A DNA stretch of 64,000 bases from Pseudomonas baetica (GCF_002813455.1 NZ_PHHE01000001.1:1302001-1366000), one strand, 5' to 3'. Positions 45,620 to 58,105 are shown, numbered from the stretch's first letter. The notes: a model not told the origin generated them from the sequence alone. Made by a program: numbers and translations.

Positions 45620-45918
45620 CGTTGCTTTTGATCTCCAGGCCCATCGGCAGGCCGAGCGGAGGTGTTCATCCGGGGGGTAGGCGCGTAGCGCCGTGCGGCG
45701 CAGCCGCACACATCGAGAGGAGGTGCAGCGAAGCAAACCGTAGGCGATGCCCCCGGATGGACACCGTAGCGAGGGAACACTGAGCCTAAGCGAAGTGCCG
45801 TACGTCAGGGTAAAGCCTTTTGGGTTACCTTTTCGGCGTTTGGAAAAGGTGACCCGCCGTCAGGGCGGAACCCTAATCAGCAACACCCGCAGCAACGGAT
45901 ATACACCCGCAACCCAAA
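45620..45918. repeat. Long intergenic repeat, right copy (inverted)
   Basis: About 299 bp, inverted relative to the copy at 43471-45190. Contains CCGCCGTCAGGGCGGAACCC, the uninterrupted equivalent of the IS target site, and ACGGATATACACCCGCAAC. A further variable tail (45560-45620) includes the GATCTTTTGATCTTGC motif also found at 59.6 kb. Confidence 0.8.
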
Positions 45919-45935
45919 AAAACAAATCCCAGACA

Positions 45936-45963
45936 AACAAAAACGCCCGGCAAAGCCGGGCGT
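45936..45963 (-). terminator. Terminator of infA
   Basis: Minus strand ACGCCCGGCTTTGCCGGGCG followed by TTTTTG. Confidence 0.9.
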
Positions 45964-45978
45964 CTTGTATTGACTTGA

Positions 45979-46197
45979 TTAACGAGCGCGGTAAGTGATC
46001 CGCCCTTTGCTCAAGTCATAGGGCGTCAGCTCGACGCGCACTTTGTCACCGGTAAGAATACGAATGTAGTTCTTGCGCATCTTGCCGGAAATATGCGCGG
46101 TTACGACGTGCCCATTTTCCAACTCCACACGAAACATGGTGTTGGGCAGGGTGTCGACGACAGTGCCTTCCATTTCGAAGCTGTCTTCTTTCGACAT
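45979..46197 (-). CDS. infA: Translation initiation factor IF-1
   Basis: 72-aa OB-fold protein that binds the 30S A site. [37 protein letters not shown] and the end [12 protein letters not shown] match the family closely. A longer open frame upstream to 46263 has no ribosome site. Follows ate in the same direction. Confidence 0.97.
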
Positions 46198-46309
46198 GCA
46201 GTAAAGCCCTCGGTATCCAATGAATGGCCCGGTGCAACTGCGCCAGGCAAAAGCGGCGTGCATTGTGCCCGAAAAATGGGGTTTACGCCAAGGGGTTTAC
46301 GGCTTGGGT

Positions 46310-47017
46310 TTAGTTGAGGATGACCCAGCGCTGATTAATCAGCAATTCAATGGGGCGATATTGCGTCTTGTAGTTCATCTTTTTGCAGTTCTTGATCCAG
46401 TAGCCGAGGTATACCGCCTCAAGCCCGAGACGTTGGGCCTCGGCTATTTGCCAGAGGATGGCAAATCGGCCAAGGCTGCGGCGTTCTTCGGCCGGTTCGT
46501 AGAAGGTGTACACGGCTGACAGCCCGTTCGGCAGCAAATCGGTTACCGCCACGGCGAGCAACCGTCCGTCGAGTCGGAACTCGTAAAAGCGCGAGAAGGG
46601 CAGGTCACGCACCAGAAAAGTCGAGAATTGATCACGGCTCGGCGGATACATGTCGCCGTCGGCGTGGCGCTGTTCGATGTAGCGCTGGTACAGGTCGAAA
46701 TACTCTTCGCTGAACTGGGGCTTGGCGGGGCGTACCTGCAAATCGGTATTGCGTTTGAAAATCCGTTTCTGCTGACGATTGGGAATGAATTGCGCTACCG
46801 GAATGCGCGCAGGCACACACGCATTGCAGTTCTGGCAATGGGGCCGATACAAATGGTCGCCGCTGCGACGAAAGCCCATTTCCGACAGGTCTGCGTAAAC
46901 ATGCACATCCATGGGCTGGCTCGGGTCGAGAAACAGGGTCGTGGCCTGCTCCTCGGGCAGATAACTGCAAGAGTGGGGCTGAGTGGCATAGAACTTCAAA
47001 CGCGCCAACTCGGTCAT
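46310..47017 (-). CDS. bpt: Aspartate/glutamate leucyltransferase (N-degron pathway)
   Basis: Adds leucine to N-terminal Asp/Glu, marking proteins for ClpS-ClpAP. 235 aa; N-terminal Cys-containing region [39 protein letters not shown] and C-terminal [20 protein letters not shown] fit the bacterial Bpt (ATE1-like) family. ATG 47017 preferred over a TTG two codons earlier. Confidence 0.93.
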   Translation of the reverse strand: MTELARLKFYATQPHSCSYLPEEQATTLFLDPSQPMDVHVYADLSEMGFRRSGDHLYRPHCQNCNACVPARIPVAQFIPNRQQKRIFKRNTDLQVRPAKPQFSEEYFDLYQRYIEQRHADGDMYPPSRDQFSTFLVRDLPFSRFYEFRLDGRLLAVAVTDLLPNGLSAVYTFYEPAEERRSLGRFAILWQIAEAQRLGLEAVYLGYWIKNCKKMNYKTQYRPIELLINQRWVILN

Positions 47018-47074
47018 GATCAACCCTCGGGATAAGCTGGTGAATTAAGTGTAAGCCACGCGCGCAAAAGTCGC

Positions 47075-47755
47075 TCAGCAAACCCAGGTGGCAAGATTGG
47101 GTTGATCCAGATGCCGGGCCAGATACTCGGCGAATTCGAGGCGCGGAATCGCCCGGGCGCCGAGACTGTGCAGGTGATCGGTCGGCATCTGGCAATCGAT
47201 CAGCACGAAGCCCGAGGATTTCAGATGTTTTACCAATGTCGCAAAGCCGAACTTGGAGGCATTGTCGGCGCGGCTGAACATCGACTCACCGAAAAACAAC
47301 TGTCCCATCGCCAGGCCGTACAGGCCACCAACCAGTTCACCCTGATCCCAGACCTCCACCGAATGGGCAAAGCCGCGTCGATGCAGCTCAACGTAGGCAT
47401 CCTGCATGGCTTCTGTGATCCAGGTGCCATCGGCGTAGTCCCGTGGCGCGGCGCAGGCGCGGATTACTGCATCGAAGTCCTGGTCGAAGGTCACTTGGTA
47501 GCGCTGCTGGCGCAGCAGTTTTCCCAGGCTGCGCGAGACATGCAGTTCGTCGGGAAACAGCACGGTGCGAGGGTCAGGCGACCACCAGAGAATCGGCTGG
47601 CCTTCGGAAAACCACGGAAAGCAGCCATGGCGATAAGCCTGAATCAGACGATCAGCGGACAGGTCGCCACCCGCGGCGAGCAATCCGTTGGGGTCGCGCA
47701 TGGCCTTTTCCAGTGGCGGAAAAGTCAGGGAGTTGCGTTGTAACCAAGTCAGCAT
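47075..47755 (-). CDS. aat: Leucyl/phenylalanyl-tRNA--protein transferase
   Basis: Adds Leu/Phe to N-terminal Lys/Arg; 226 aa. [22 protein letters not shown] and [23 protein letters not shown] are the family signature; [19 protein letters not shown] lies at the active site. With bpt, clpS and clpA it completes the N-degron route within 7 kb. Confidence 0.96.
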   Translation of the reverse strand: MLTWLQRNSLTFPPLEKAMRDPNGLLAAGGDLSADRLIQAYRHGCFPWFSEGQPILWWSPDPRTVLFPDELHVSRSLGKLLRQQRYQVTFDQDFDAVIRACAAPRDYADGTWITEAMQDAYVELHRRGFAHSVEVWDQGELVGGLYGLAMGQLFFGESMFSRADNASKFGFATLVKHLKSSGFVLIDCQMPTDHLHSLGARAIPRLEFAEYLARHLDQPNLATWVC

Positions 47756-48258
47756 GGCATCCAGGCTTGCAGAAGGGGAGGGCGGTGAGGGCGGTGCAGC
47801 CCGCGCTAAAGTGTGCCGTTAAATGACACGAATGTCGTGCCGATCCTGCGCGACGCAGGTCGTGTTGCAACTTGGCGAGCTCGACGCGGTCGTAAGCGAG
47901 CGCTGCGGGCTGGCCTGCAACCGGTCATCAACAGCTTCGCTACGTTCATCAAATACAGCTCATAAGCCTTTGTCACAAAAGGTAATGCATGCTCAAATTG
48001 CTTCGCAGGTTGTGTGCGCTTGGCTATGCTCAATGCTGGGCTTTGAAGCATGGCATCAGACGTACAAACCCGTACAATGCCGGGCTGTTACAGAATATTC
48101 GCTGGGCGTCGTGTTTATAGCGGTATTTATAAAATCGGCAGCACAGTGTTAAAAGTAGTCTCAGTTGTGCCCGTCAATTTTTTTACCTGCCTGGATTGGG
48201 CAGTTTTTTATCGTCATTCAATAGATGGACGCGCCTCGGGCGCAGGAAAAGTAGCGTT
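47756..48258. other. Spacer between aat and ftsK
   Basis: About 500 bp with no supportable gene; it contains the divergent promoters of aat and ftsK. A weak terminator-like hairpin CTGCC...GGCAG then six T lies at 48187-48209, only 50 bp before ftsK. In P. aeruginosa a thioredoxin reductase gene (trxB) occupies this interval (from memory); none is present here. Confidence 0.6.
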
Positions 48259-50667
48259 TTGAAGAAATCCACCGAAGCACCAAAAACAGTCGTTCCGCTC
48301 TGGCGTCAGCAATTGCACTACCGGCTCAAGGAAGGTGCATTGATCGCCATTGGCGCCTTGTGCCTGTTCCTGATGATGGCTTTGCTCACCTACGGCAAGG
48401 ACGATCCGGGCTGGAGCCACAACAGCAAGATCGACGACGTACAGAATTTCGGCGGCCCGGCGGGCTCCTACAGCGCCGATATTCTGTTCATGGTGCTCGG
48501 TTACTTTGCTTATATCTTCCCGTTGCTGCTGGCGGTCAAGGCGTATCAGATCTTCCGCCAGCGCCACGAACCGTGGCAGTGGAGCGGCTGGCTGTTTTCC
48601 TGGCGCCTGATCGGTCTGGTGTTTCTGGTGCTGTCGGGTGCCGCGCTGGCACATATCCATTTCCACGCCGCCACCGGTCTGCCCGCTGGCGCCGGTGGTG
48701 CGCTGGGTGAAAGCCTTGGCGATCTGGCCAAGAATGCGCTCAACATTCAAGGCAGCACGCTGCTGTTCATTGCCCTGTTCCTGTTTGGCCTGACGGTGTT
48801 CACCGACCTGTCGTGGTTCAAGGTGATGGACATCACCGGCAAGATCACCCTCGACCTGTTCGAACTGTTCCAGGGCGCGCTCAATCGCTGGTGGTCGGCG
48901 CGTACCGAGCGCAAGCAACTGGTCGCGCAACTGCGGGAAGTCGATGATCGCGTCCACGACGTGGTCGCCCCGACCGTCACTGACAAGCGTGAGCAGGCCA
49001 AGGTCAAGGAGCGCCTGATCGAACGTGAGCAGGCGCTGAGCAAGCACATGTCCGACCGCGAGAAACAAGTGCCACCGGTCATCGCCCCGGCACCGGCCAA
49101 GGCGCCCGAGCCGAGCAAGCGTGTGCAGAAAGAGAAGCAGGCGCCGCTGTTCGTCGACAGTGCGGTGGAAGGCACCTTGCCGCCGATCTCGATTCTCGAT
49201 CCTGCGGAAAAGAAACAACTCAATTACTCGCCGGAATCCCTGGCAGCGGTCGGCCACTTGCTGGAGATCAAGCTCAAGGAATTCGGCGTCGAAGTTACGG
49301 TGGATTCGATCCACCCAGGCCCGGTGATTACCCGTTACGAAATCCAGCCTGCCGCCGGGGTAAAAGTCAGCCGTATCGCCAACCTCGCGAAAGATCTCGC
49401 GCGCTCCCTGGCCGTGACCAGTGTGCGGGTGGTCGAAGTGATTCCGGGCAAGACCACGGTCGGTATCGAGATTCCGAACGAAGACCGGCAGATCGTGCGC
49501 TTCTCCGAAGTGCTGTCGACGCCTGAGTACGACAACTTCAAATCGCCGGTCACGTTGGCCCTGGGCCACGACATCGGCGGCAAACCGGTGATCACCGACC
49601 TGGCGAAGATGCCGCACTTGCTGGTGGCCGGTACGACCGGTTCCGGTAAGTCGGTGGGTGTGAACGCCATGATCCTGTCGATCCTGTTCAAGTCTGGCCC
49701 GGAAGACGCCAAACTGATCATGATCGACCCGAAGATGTTGGAACTGTCGATCTACGAAGGCATTCCGCACCTGCTGTGCCCGGTGGTGACCGACATGAAG
49801 GATGCCGCCAATGCCCTGCGCTGGAGCGTCGCCGAGATGGAGCGTCGCTACAAGCTGATGGCGAAGATGGGCGTGCGTAACCTGTCCGGCTTCAACGCCA
49901 AGGTCAAGGAAGCCCAGGACGCCGGCGAGCCGTTGAGCGATCCGCTGTACAAGCGCGAAAGCATTCACGACGAAGCGCCGCTGTTGCAGAAGCTGCCAAC
50001 CATCGTTGTGGTCGTCGACGAATTCGCCGACATGATGATGATCGTCGGCAAGAAGGTTGAAGAACTGATCGCCCGTATCGCCCAGAAAGCGCGTGCGGCC
50101 GGTATTCACTTGATCCTGGCGACCCAGCGGCCGTCGGTGGACGTGATCACTGGTCTGATCAAGGCCAACATTCCGACCCGTATGGCGTTCCAGGTGTCGA
50201 GCAAGATCGACTCGCGAACCATCATCGACCAGGGCGGCGCCGAACAATTGCTCGGCCACGGTGACATGCTCTACATGCCGCCGGGCACCAGCCTGCCGAT
50301 CCGGGTTCACGGCGCGTTCGTTTCCGACGATGAAGTCCACCGTGTGGTCGAAGCGTGGAAACTGCGCGGCGCACCGGAATACAACGACGACATCCTCAAC
50401 GGTGTCGAAGAGGCGGGCAGTGGTTTTGAAGGCAGCAGCGGTGGCGGTGACGGTGATGATCCGGAAGCCGATGCGCTGTATGACGAAGCCGTACAGTTCG
50501 TGTTGGAAAGCCGTCGTGCCTCGATCTCCGCGGTGCAGCGCAAGCTGAAAATCGGCTACAACCGTGCCGCCCGGATGATCGAAGCCATGGAAATGGCCGG
50601 CGTCGTCACATCAATGAACACCAACGGTTCGCGTGAAGTTCTGGCCCCTGGCCCGGTACGCGACTGA
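48259..50667 (+). CDS. ftsK: DNA translocase FtsK
   Basis: Septal DNA pump that coordinates chromosome segregation and division. About 802 aa. The family start ([20 protein letters not shown]) points to TTG 48259 behind AGGAAAAG; an in-frame ATG at 48196 lies within the spacer hairpin. Four N-terminal TM helices, a linker, RecA-like motor with Walker [11 protein letters not shown] and Walker [14 protein letters not shown], and the C-terminal gamma winged helix ([20 protein letters not shown]) that reads KOPS sites. Confidence 0.94.
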   Translation: MKKSTEAPKTVVPLWRQQLHYRLKEGALIAIGALCLFLMMALLTYGKDDPGWSHNSKIDDVQNFGGPAGSYSADILFMVLGYFAYIFPLLLAVKAYQIFRQRHEPWQWSGWLFSWRLIGLVFLVLSGAALAHIHFHAATGLPAGAGGALGESLGDLAKNALNIQGSTLLFIALFLFGLTVFTDLSWFKVMDITGKITLDLFELFQGALNRWWSARTERKQLVAQLREVDDRVHDVVAPTVTDKREQAKVKERLIEREQALSKHMSDREKQVPPVIAPAPAKAPEPSKRVQKEKQAPLFVDSAVEGTLPPISILDPAEKKQLNYSPESLAAVGHLLEIKLKEFGVEVTVDSIHPGPVITRYEIQPAAGVKVSRIANLAKDLARSLAVTSVRVVEVIPGKTTVGIEIPNEDRQIVRFSEVLSTPEYDNFKSPVTLALGHDIGGKPVITDLAKMPHLLVAGTTGSGKSVGVNAMILSILFKSGPEDAKLIMIDPKMLELSIYEGIPHLLCPVVTDMKDAANALRWSVAEMERRYKLMAKMGVRNLSGFNAKVKEAQDAGEPLSDPLYKRESIHDEAPLLQKLPTIVVVVDEFADMMMIVGKKVEELIARIAQKARAAGIHLILATQRPSVDVITGLIKANIPTRMAFQVSSKIDSRTIIDQGGAEQLLGHGDMLYMPPGTSLPIRVHGAFVSDDEVHRVVEAWKLRGAPEYNDDILNGVEEAGSGFEGSSGGGDGDDPEADALYDEAVQFVLESRRASISAVQRKLKIGYNRAARMIEAMEMAGVVTSMNTNGSREVLAPGPVRD

Positions 50668-50681
50668 GCCCAAAAGCAACA

Positions 50682-50703
50682 GGCGGGACAATGATGTCCC
50701 GCC
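50682..50703 (+). other. Stable hairpin between ftsK and lolA
   Basis: GGCGGGACA and TGTCCCGCC form a perfect 9-bp stem with a 4-base loop, without a T-tract. It could act as an RNA-processing or stability element. Confidence 0.45.
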
Positions 50704-50733
50704 GCTCTCCCACGAGTATTCAAGAGGACTCCC

Positions 50734-51354
50734 ATGCGTCTTATCCGCATGCTGCTGCCAGTACTGGCTCTGACCACATTCACGGCCCACGCCGATGACA
50801 AGGACGTGGCTCGTCTGACCCAATTGCTGGAAACATCCAAGACCCTGAGTGCAAACTTCTCGCAGCTGACCCTCGACGGCAGCGGCACTCAGTTGCAGGA
50901 AACCACCGGTGACATGACCCTGCAGCGTCCGGGCCTGTTTTACTGGCACACCAATGCGCCGGCCGAACAGACCATGGTTTCCGATGGCAAAAAGGTCACC
51001 CTGTGGGATCCGGATCTGGAACAGGCGACCATCAAGAAGCTCGACGAGCGTCTGACCCAGACCCCGGCGCTGCTGCTGTCCGGTGACGTGTCGAAGATCA
51101 GCCAGAGCTTCGACATCAGCGCGAAAGAGGCGGGCGGCGTGATCGACTTCACCCTCAAGCCGAAAACCAAGGACACCCTGTTCGACAACCTGCGCCTGTC
51201 GTTCCGCAACGGTCTGCTTAATGACATGCAACTGATCGACAGCGTCGGCCAGCGCACCAACATCCTGTTCACCGGGGTGAAGGCCAACGAAGCCGTGCCG
51301 GCGTCGAAGTTCAAGTTCGACATCCCCAAAGGTGCCGACGTGATCCAGGAATAA
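50734..51354 (+). CDS. lolA: LolA, periplasmic lipoprotein carrier
   Basis: Carries lipoproteins from the inner membrane (LolCDE) to LolB. 206 aa with a signal peptide ([20 protein letters not shown]), then [18 protein letters not shown] and [20 protein letters not shown], typical LolA strands. 66 bp after ftsK. Confidence 0.94.
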   Translation: MRLIRMLLPVLALTTFTAHADDKDVARLTQLLETSKTLSANFSQLTLDGSGTQLQETTGDMTLQRPGLFYWHTNAPAEQTMVSDGKKVTLWDPDLEQATIKKLDERLTQTPALLLSGDVSKISQSFDISAKEAGGVIDFTLKPKTKDTLFDNLRLSFRNGLLNDMQLIDSVGQRTNILFTGVKANEAVPASKFKFDIPKGADVIQE

Positions 51355-51367
51355 GCTCCAAAACCCC

Positions 51368-51459
51368 TTGTGGGAGCGAGCCTGCTCGCGAAAGCGGTAT
51401 ATCAGTCACCTTCAATGTTGAATGACAAATTGCTTTCGCGAGCAAGCCCGCTCCCACAA
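51368..51459. repeat. REPIN
   Basis: Inverted REP pair, left TTGTGGGAGCGAGCCTGCTC, right GCTTTCGCGAGCAAGCCCGC, between lolA and rarA. Confidence 0.88.
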
Positions 51460-51506
51460 CGGCCATCTGATCGACCGGATTCAAATAGAGGTTTCAACGC
51501 TACGTG

Positions 51507-52829
51507 ATGGATCTGTTTCGCAGTGCACCGATTGCCCAGCCACTGGCCGCGCGTTTGCGTGCGACCAATCTGGATGAGTACGTCGGTCAGGAGCACGTGC
51601 TCGCTCGCGGCAAGCCTCTGCGTGAGGCGCTGGAGCAGGGTGCCCTGCATTCGATGATCTTCTGGGGCCCGCCGGGCGTTGGCAAGACCACGTTGGCGCG
51701 GTTGCTTGCGGAAGTCTCGGATGCACACTTCGAAACGGTCTCGGCGGTCCTCGCCGGGGTCAAAGAGATCCGTCAGGCCGTTGAAATCGCCAAGCAGCAG
51801 GCCGGCCAGTACGGCAAGCGCACCATTTTGTTCGTCGATGAAGTGCACCGTTTCAACAAATCCCAGCAGGACGCGTTCCTGCCGTATGTCGAAGACGGCA
51901 CGCTGATCTTCATCGGCGCCACTACCGAAAACCCTTCGTTCGAACTGAACAACGCGCTGTTGTCGCGGGCGCGCGTCTACGTGCTGAAAAGTCTCGACGA
52001 AGCAGCGCTGCGCAAATTGGTGCACCGCGCGCTCACCGAAGAGCGCGGTCTGGGCAAGCGCAACCTGACGCTGAACGACGAAGGCTTCCAGATGCTGCTG
52101 TCCGCCGCCGATGGCGATGGCCGGCGCCTGCTCAATCTGTTGGAAAACGCCTCCGATCTGGCCGAAGACGACAGCGAGATCGGCACCGAGCTGCTGCAAA
52201 GTCTGCTCGGCGACACGCGCCGGCGTTTCGACAAGGGCGGTGAAGCGTTCTACGACCAGATCTCCGCGCTGCACAAATCGGTACGCGGCTCCAACCCCGA
52301 TGGCGCGTTGTACTGGTTCGCACGGATGATCGACGGCGGTTGCGATCCGCTGTACCTGGCCCGGCGCGTGGTGCGCATGGCCAGCGAAGACATCGGCAAC
52401 GCCGACCCGCGCGCGCTGAGCCTGTGCCTGGCGGCGTGGGAAGTGCAGGAGCGCCTCGGCAGCCCGGAAGGCGAGTTGGCCGTGGCGCAGGCCATCACCT
52501 ATCTGGCCTGCGCGCCGAAAAGCAACGCGGTGTACATGGGCTTCAAGAGCGCTTTGCGCGCCGCCGCGGAAAACGGCTCGCTGGAGGTGCCGCTGCACCT
52601 GCGCAACGCGCCGACCAAACTGATGAAACAATTGGGTTACGGCGACGAGTACCGCTACGCCCACGACGAGCCGGACGCCTACGCCGCCGGCGAAGACTAT
52701 TTCCCGGAAGAGCTCGACCCGATCTCGTTCTACCAGCCAGTACCGCGAGGCCTGGAATTGAAGATCGGCGAGAAGCTCAACCACCTCGCTCAACTTGATC
52801 GTTTAAGCCCTCGGCAACGGAGAAAATAG
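51507..52829 (+). CDS. rarA: Replication-associated recombination protein RarA
   Basis: AAA+ clamp-loader-like ATPase (MgsA/RarA) acting at stalled forks. 440 aa: [20 protein letters not shown], Walker [13 protein letters not shown], Walker [21 protein letters not shown], and the C-terminal tetramerisation region with [20 protein letters not shown]. Its stop overlaps the crcB start by one base. Confidence 0.95.
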   Translation: MDLFRSAPIAQPLAARLRATNLDEYVGQEHVLARGKPLREALEQGALHSMIFWGPPGVGKTTLARLLAEVSDAHFETVSAVLAGVKEIRQAVEIAKQQAGQYGKRTILFVDEVHRFNKSQQDAFLPYVEDGTLIFIGATTENPSFELNNALLSRARVYVLKSLDEAALRKLVHRALTEERGLGKRNLTLNDEGFQMLLSAADGDGRRLLNLLENASDLAEDDSEIGTELLQSLLGDTRRRFDKGGEAFYDQISALHKSVRGSNPDGALYWFARMIDGGCDPLYLARRVVRMASEDIGNADPRALSLCLAAWEVQERLGSPEGELAVAQAITYLACAPKSNAVYMGFKSALRAAAENGSLEVPLHLRNAPTKLMKQLGYGDEYRYAHDEPDAYAAGEDYFPEELDPISFYQPVPRGLELKIGEKLNHLAQLDRLSPRQRRK

Positions 52830-53203
52830 TGCTTCCATTGATCATTGCGGTCTCCGCCGGCGGGGTTGCCGGCACCTTGTTGCGCTTCGCTACCGGCAAT
52901 TGGGTCAACGCCAATTGGCCGCGGCACTTCTATACCGCGACGCTGGCCGTTAATATCGTGGGCTGTCTGCTGATTGGCGTGTTGTACGGCCTGTTTTTGA
53001 TACGCCCGGAAGTGCCGATCGAGGTGCGTGCCGGGTTGATGGTCGGCTTCCTCGGGGGGCTGACGACTTTTTCATCCTTTTCACTGGATACGGTGCGCCT
53101 GCTGGAAAGCGGGCAAGTGTTGCTGGCCCTCGGCTATGCGGCACTCAGCGTATTCGGCGGGCTGCTCGCGACGTGGGCCGGCCTGTCCTTGACCAAACTT
53201 TGA
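52829..53203 (+). CDS. crcB: Fluoride-specific channel Fluc
   Basis: Dual-topology membrane channel that exports fluoride. 124 aa, four TM helices, GTG start overlapping the rarA stop. [10 protein letters not shown] at the N-terminus and [15 protein letters not shown] (Phe box and central Na site) are conserved. No fluoride riboswitch is possible directly upstream because the gene is embedded in the rarA-crcB-serS-cysG run. Confidence 0.93.
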   Translation: MLPLIIAVSAGGVAGTLLRFATGNWVNANWPRHFYTATLAVNIVGCLLIGVLYGLFLIRPEVPIEVRAGLMVGFLGGLTTFSSFSLDTVRLLESGQVLLALGYAALSVFGGLLATWAGLSLTKL

Positions 53204-53206
53204 TAA

Positions 53207-54499
<1,293 letters not shown>

Positions 54500-55894
54500 A
54501 TGAAATATCTGCCGCTGTTTCACAACCTGCGCGGCAGTCGTGTGTTGGTCGTCGGTGGGGGGGAAATTGCCTTGCGCAAATCCCGCCTGCTGGCCGATGC
54601 CGGTGCGCTGCTGCGGGTGGTCGCACCTGAAATCGAAACGCAACTGCGTGAGTTGGTTGTCGCCAGTGATGGCGAGTGCCTGTTGCGCGGTTACGTTGAG
54701 GCGGATATGGACGGTTGCGTGCTGATCATCGCCGCCACCGACGACGAAACGCTTAACGCACAAGTTTCCACCGACGCCCATCGGCGTTGTGTGCCGGTCA
54801 ACGTGGTCGACGCACCTGCCCTGTGCAGCGTGATCTTCCCGGCGATCGTCGATCGCTCGCCACTGATCGTCGCGATCTCCAGCGGCGGCGATGCGCCGGT
54901 GCTGGCGCGATTGATTCGCGCCAAGATCGAAACCTGGATTCCCTCGACCTACGGCCAACTGGCCGGTCTCGCCGCGCGTTTCCGTAATCAGGTGAAAAGC
55001 CTGTTTCCGGATGTGCAGCAGCGTCGCGGTTTTTGGGAAGACGTGTTTCAAGGGCCGATTGCCGATCGGCAACTGGCCGGGCAGGGCGCCGAAGCTGAGC
55101 GCCTGTTGCAGGCGAAGATTGATGGCGAAGCCGACATCACCACGGGTGAGGTGTATCTGGTGGGAGCAGGGCCGGGTGACCCGGATCTGCTGACCTTCCG
55201 TGCGCTGCGTCTGATGCAGCAGGCCGATGTGGTGCTGTACGACCGTTTGGTCGCGCCGGCCATTCTTGATCTGTGCCGTCGCGATGCCGAGCGGGTTTAC
55301 GTCGGCAAGCGTCGCGCTGAGCATGCGGTGCCGCAGGATCAGATCAACCAGCAACTGGTCGATCTGGCCAAGGCCGGCAAGCGTGTGGTGCGCTTGAAGG
55401 GCGGTGATCCGTTTATCTTCGGCCGTGGCGGCGAAGAGATCGAAGAGCTGGCTGCCCACGGCATTCCCTTCCAGGTGGTGCCAGGCATCACGGCGGCGAG
55501 CGGTTGTGCGGCGTATGCCGGGATTCCGCTGACTCATCGTGATTACGCGCAGTCAGTGCGCTTTGTCACCGGGCACTTGAAGGACGGTTCCACCGATCTG
55601 CCATGGGCCGACCTCGTCTCTCCGGCGCAGACGCTGGTGTTCTACATGGGCCTGGTCGGATTGCCGGTGATCTGCGAGCAGTTGATCAAGCATGGTCGTG
55701 CGGCGGATACCCCGGCGGCGTTGATTCAGCAGGGCACCACGGTCAACCAGCGGGTCTTCACCGGCACGCTGGCCGATTTGCCGAAGATGGTGGCGGAGCA
55801 TGAAGTGCATGCGCCGACACTGGTGATCATTGGCGAAGTGGTGCAACTGCGCGAGAAGCTGGCGTGGTTCGAAGGGGCTCAGGCGCAGGTCTGA
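54500..55894 (+). CDS. cysG: Siroheme synthase (trifunctional)
   Basis: Makes siroheme for sulfite/nitrite reductases. 464 aa. N-terminal CysG-B dehydrogenase/ferrochelatase with Rossmann motif [18 protein letters not shown]-terminal uroporphyrinogen methyltransferase with [20 protein letters not shown] and [18 protein letters not shown]. Starts directly after the serS stop (no gap). Confidence 0.96.
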   Translation: MKYLPLFHNLRGSRVLVVGGGEIALRKSRLLADAGALLRVVAPEIETQLRELVVASDGECLLRGYVEADMDGCVLIIAATDDETLNAQVSTDAHRRCVPVNVVDAPALCSVIFPAIVDRSPLIVAISSGGDAPVLARLIRAKIETWIPSTYGQLAGLAARFRNQVKSLFPDVQQRRGFWEDVFQGPIADRQLAGQGAEAERLLQAKIDGEADITTGEVYLVGAGPGDPDLLTFRALRLMQQADVVLYDRLVAPAILDLCRRDAERVYVGKRRAEHAVPQDQINQQLVDLAKAGKRVVRLKGGDPFIFGRGGEEIEELAAHGIPFQVVPGITAASGCAAYAGIPLTHRDYAQSVRFVTGHLKDGSTDLPWADLVSPAQTLVFYMGLVGLPVICEQLIKHGRAADTPAALIQQGTTVNQRVFTGTLADLPKMVAEHEVHAPTLVIIGEVVQLREKLAWFEGAQAQV

Positions 55895-55910
55895 GAACCG
55901 AGTTGCCCCA

Positions 55911-55989
55911 TTCGCGAGCAGGCTCGCTCCCACATTGGATCTGTGTCATTCACAAATCCCCTGTGGGAGCGAGCCTGCTCGCGAAGAGG
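55911..55989. repeat. Two REP sequences, tail-to-tail
   Basis: TTCGCGAGCAGGCTCGCTCC at the left and TGTGGGAGCGAGCCTGCTCG at the right. This is the outward orientation, also seen at 30.4 and 61.3 kb. Confidence 0.88.
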
Positions 55990-56010
55990 CCTTCAAAAAC
56001 GCTGAGTAAC

Positions 56011-57012
56011 TCAGCCCCGGCGCCAAATCCCTTTCCCAGCCAACCGCGTCCGATCATGCGCCGCAGTGAAATCCTGCTCCGGCCCCTTCGGCACAACCCC
56101 CGTCGGATTGATGGTCTTGTGGCTGCCGTAGTAGTGATTTTTGATGTGCTGGAAATCCACCGTTTCGGCAATCCCCGGCCACTGATACAGCTCGCGCAAC
56201 CAGTTCGACAGATTCGGATAATCGGCAATCCGCCGCAGGTTGCACTTGAAGTGCCCGTGATACACGGCATCGAAGCGAATCATTGTGGTGAACAGGCGCA
56301 CATCCGCTTCAGTCAGGTATTCACCACTCAGATAACGGTTGGCACCCAGCACCCGCTCCAAGTGATCGAGTTCGGCAAACACCTCGTCGAACGCTTCTTC
56401 ATAAGCCTGTTGCGACGTCGCGAACCCGGCGCGATACACGCCATTGTTCACCGCCGGGTAAATCCGTTCATTCAGAGCATCGATCTCGCCACGCAGCGCA
56501 GCCGGGTAGAAGTCCAGATCATTGCCAGTCAGATCATCGAACGCACTGTTGAACATGCGGATGATCTCCGCCGATTCGTTGCTGACAATGCGCTTTAGCT
56601 TTTTGTCCCACAGCACCGGTACGGTGACGCGACCGGTGTAGTCGGGCGTGTCGGCGGTGTAGCGCTGGTGCATGAAATTGAAGTGGTCGAGCTTGTCGCC
56701 GGTGGAGCCGAGCGTCGTGTCGAAGGTCCAGCCGTTTTCCAGCATCAACCAACTGACCACCGAAACGTCGATCAGACGTTCCAGACCTTTGAGTTTGCGC
56801 AGGATCAGCGTGCGATGCGCCCATGGACAGGCGAGCGAAACGTAGAGGTGATAGCGCCCGGCCTCGGCGGCAAAACCGCCTTCACCGCTCGGACCAGGCT
56901 GGCCGTCGGCGGTGACCCAGTTGCGTCGTTGCGCCTGTTCGCGCTGGAACGCGCCGTCCTTGCTGCTCTCGTACCACTTGTCCTGCCAGTGGCCATCAAC
57001 GAGTAAACCCAT
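56011..57012 (-). CDS. Glutathionyl-hydroquinone reductase (Xi-class GST, YqjG-like)
   Basis: Reduces glutathionyl-hydroquinones and removes glutathione from quinone adducts. 333 aa from ATG 57012 (MGLLVDGHWQDKWYESSKDG). The catalytic Cys is in HLYVSLACPWAHRTLILRKL; C-terminal EADVRLFTTMIRFDAVYHGH and the tail IKNHYYGSHKTINPTGVVPK are family signatures. It stands alone, so stress control cannot be read here. Confidence 0.92.
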   Translation of the reverse strand: MGLLVDGHWQDKWYESSKDGAFQREQAQRRNWVTADGQPGPSGEGGFAAEAGRYHLYVSLACPWAHRTLILRKLKGLERLIDVSVVSWLMLENGWTFDTTLGSTGDKLDHFNFMHQRYTADTPDYTGRVTVPVLWDKKLKRIVSNESAEIIRMFNSAFDDLTGNDLDFYPAALRGEIDALNERIYPAVNNGVYRAGFATSQQAYEEAFDEVFAELDHLERVLGANRYLSGEYLTEADVRLFTTMIRFDAVYHGHFKCNLRRIADYPNLSNWLRELYQWPGIAETVDFQHIKNHYYGSHKTINPTGVVPKGPEQDFTAAHDRTRLAGKGIWRRG

Positions 57013-57103
57013 GTTCAAGACTCCTGAAACCAATAAGCGTTGGAGTCGAGTCTATTCGCATGAGTTCGAACAAAAAGCGCAAAGATCGGGCGTGAATGAT
57101 CGG

Positions 57104-58105
57104 TTAAATCGATTTGTCTCGTGCGGCCCAATACTGCTCGGCGGTGTCGAACGCTTGGTCGCGGCTTTGGCCAAGGCCTCGCAGCGCCAACGCCATCGTC
57201 GAGATCAAGGCCATTTGCGGGTAGCTGTCGACCACTTCTCCGCGCCACACCGCTTTCAAATGCTCGACGTCCAGCGAGGCCGGTTTGACGTGGCGCTGGG
57301 CTGACAATTGCGGCCATTCCTCGTCCCAGCTCTCGCCGCCGCTGGTGCCATAGAGATGGCTGTCGGCATCCGGGTTGATCTCGATTTCGCCGCCATCGCC
57401 CTTGACCACAATCGCCGTGTCGCCGAGCAAACCGCTGGCATCACGGTGTACGGCTTGGTAACCGGGGTGGAAGATGCTTTGCAGGCCGCAGCGCGCACCC
57501 AGTGGATTGAGAATCCGTGCCAGCGAGTGGATCGGTGAGCGCAGCCCCATGGTGTTGCGCAGATCAATCATCTTTTGCAGTTGTGGCGCCCAGTCCATCA
57601 ATGGCATGAACGCCAAGCCTCCGTTATCCAGCGCCGTGCCGACTTGCTGCCAGTTACGGCACAACGGGATGCTCAGCTCGCCCAGCAGTTGCTCGGTGTA
57701 CAACCGCCCGGCGGTGTGTGCGCCGCCGCCATGCATGAAGATGCGTACGCCGTTCTGCGCCAGGCACTTGGCTGCCAGCAGATACCAAGGCAAATGGCGT
57801 TTCTTGCCGGCGTAGGTCGGCCAGTCCAGGTCGACGTTCAGCGCTGGCGCCTGCAACCGCTCGCGCAGGGCCTCGGTGAAACCGGCCATTTCTTCGGCGC
57901 TTTCTTCTTTATGCCGCAGCAACATCAGAAACGCGCCGAGCTGGGTGTCTTCGACCTTGTCGTCGAGCACCATGCCCATGGCTTCGCGAGCTTCTTCGCG
58001 GGTCAGATCGCGCGCTCCGCGCTTGCCCTTGCCAAGAATCCGTACGAACTGAGCGAACGGGTGCTCGGCAGGTGTTTCGAGGGTCAGCGCTGGATAGTCA
58101 GTCAT
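57104..58105 (-). CDS. TrpD2/YbiB-like glycosyl-transferase-family protein
   Basis: 334-aa protein with the anthranilate phosphoribosyltransferase fold but lacking the full TrpD active site; E. coli YbiB binds nucleic acids without known catalysis. Features: VRILGKGKRGARDLTREEAR, MHGGGAHTAGRLYTEQLLGE and RSPIHSLARILNPLGA. Its ATG overlaps the tusE stop by 4 bp, as often in Pseudomonas, making a link to tRNA thiolation plausible but unproven. Confidence 0.85.
   Translation of the reverse strand: MTDYPALTLETPAEHPFAQFVRILGKGKRGARDLTREEAREAMGMVLDDKVEDTQLGAFLMLLRHKEESAEEMAGFTEALRERLQAPALNVDLDWPTYAGKKRHLPWYLLAAKCLAQNGVRIFMHGGGAHTAGRLYTEQLLGELSIPLCRNWQQVGTALDNGGLAFMPLMDWAPQLQKMIDLRNTMGLRSPIHSLARILNPLGARCGLQSIFHPGYQAVHRDASGLLGDTAIVVKGDGGEIEINPDADSHLYGTSGGESWDEEWPQLSAQRHVKPASLDVEHLKAVWRGEVVDSYPQMALISTMALALRGLGQSRDQAFDTAEQYWAARDKSI

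Noticed and set aside
47809..48196. Small plus-strand open frames in the aat-ftsK spacer (47823-48152)
   Set aside because: Composition unlike proteins, no ribosome site, overlaps promoter region.
52780..52828. Fluoride riboswitch before crcB
   Set aside because: The gene starts inside the rarA stop codon, so there is no leader.
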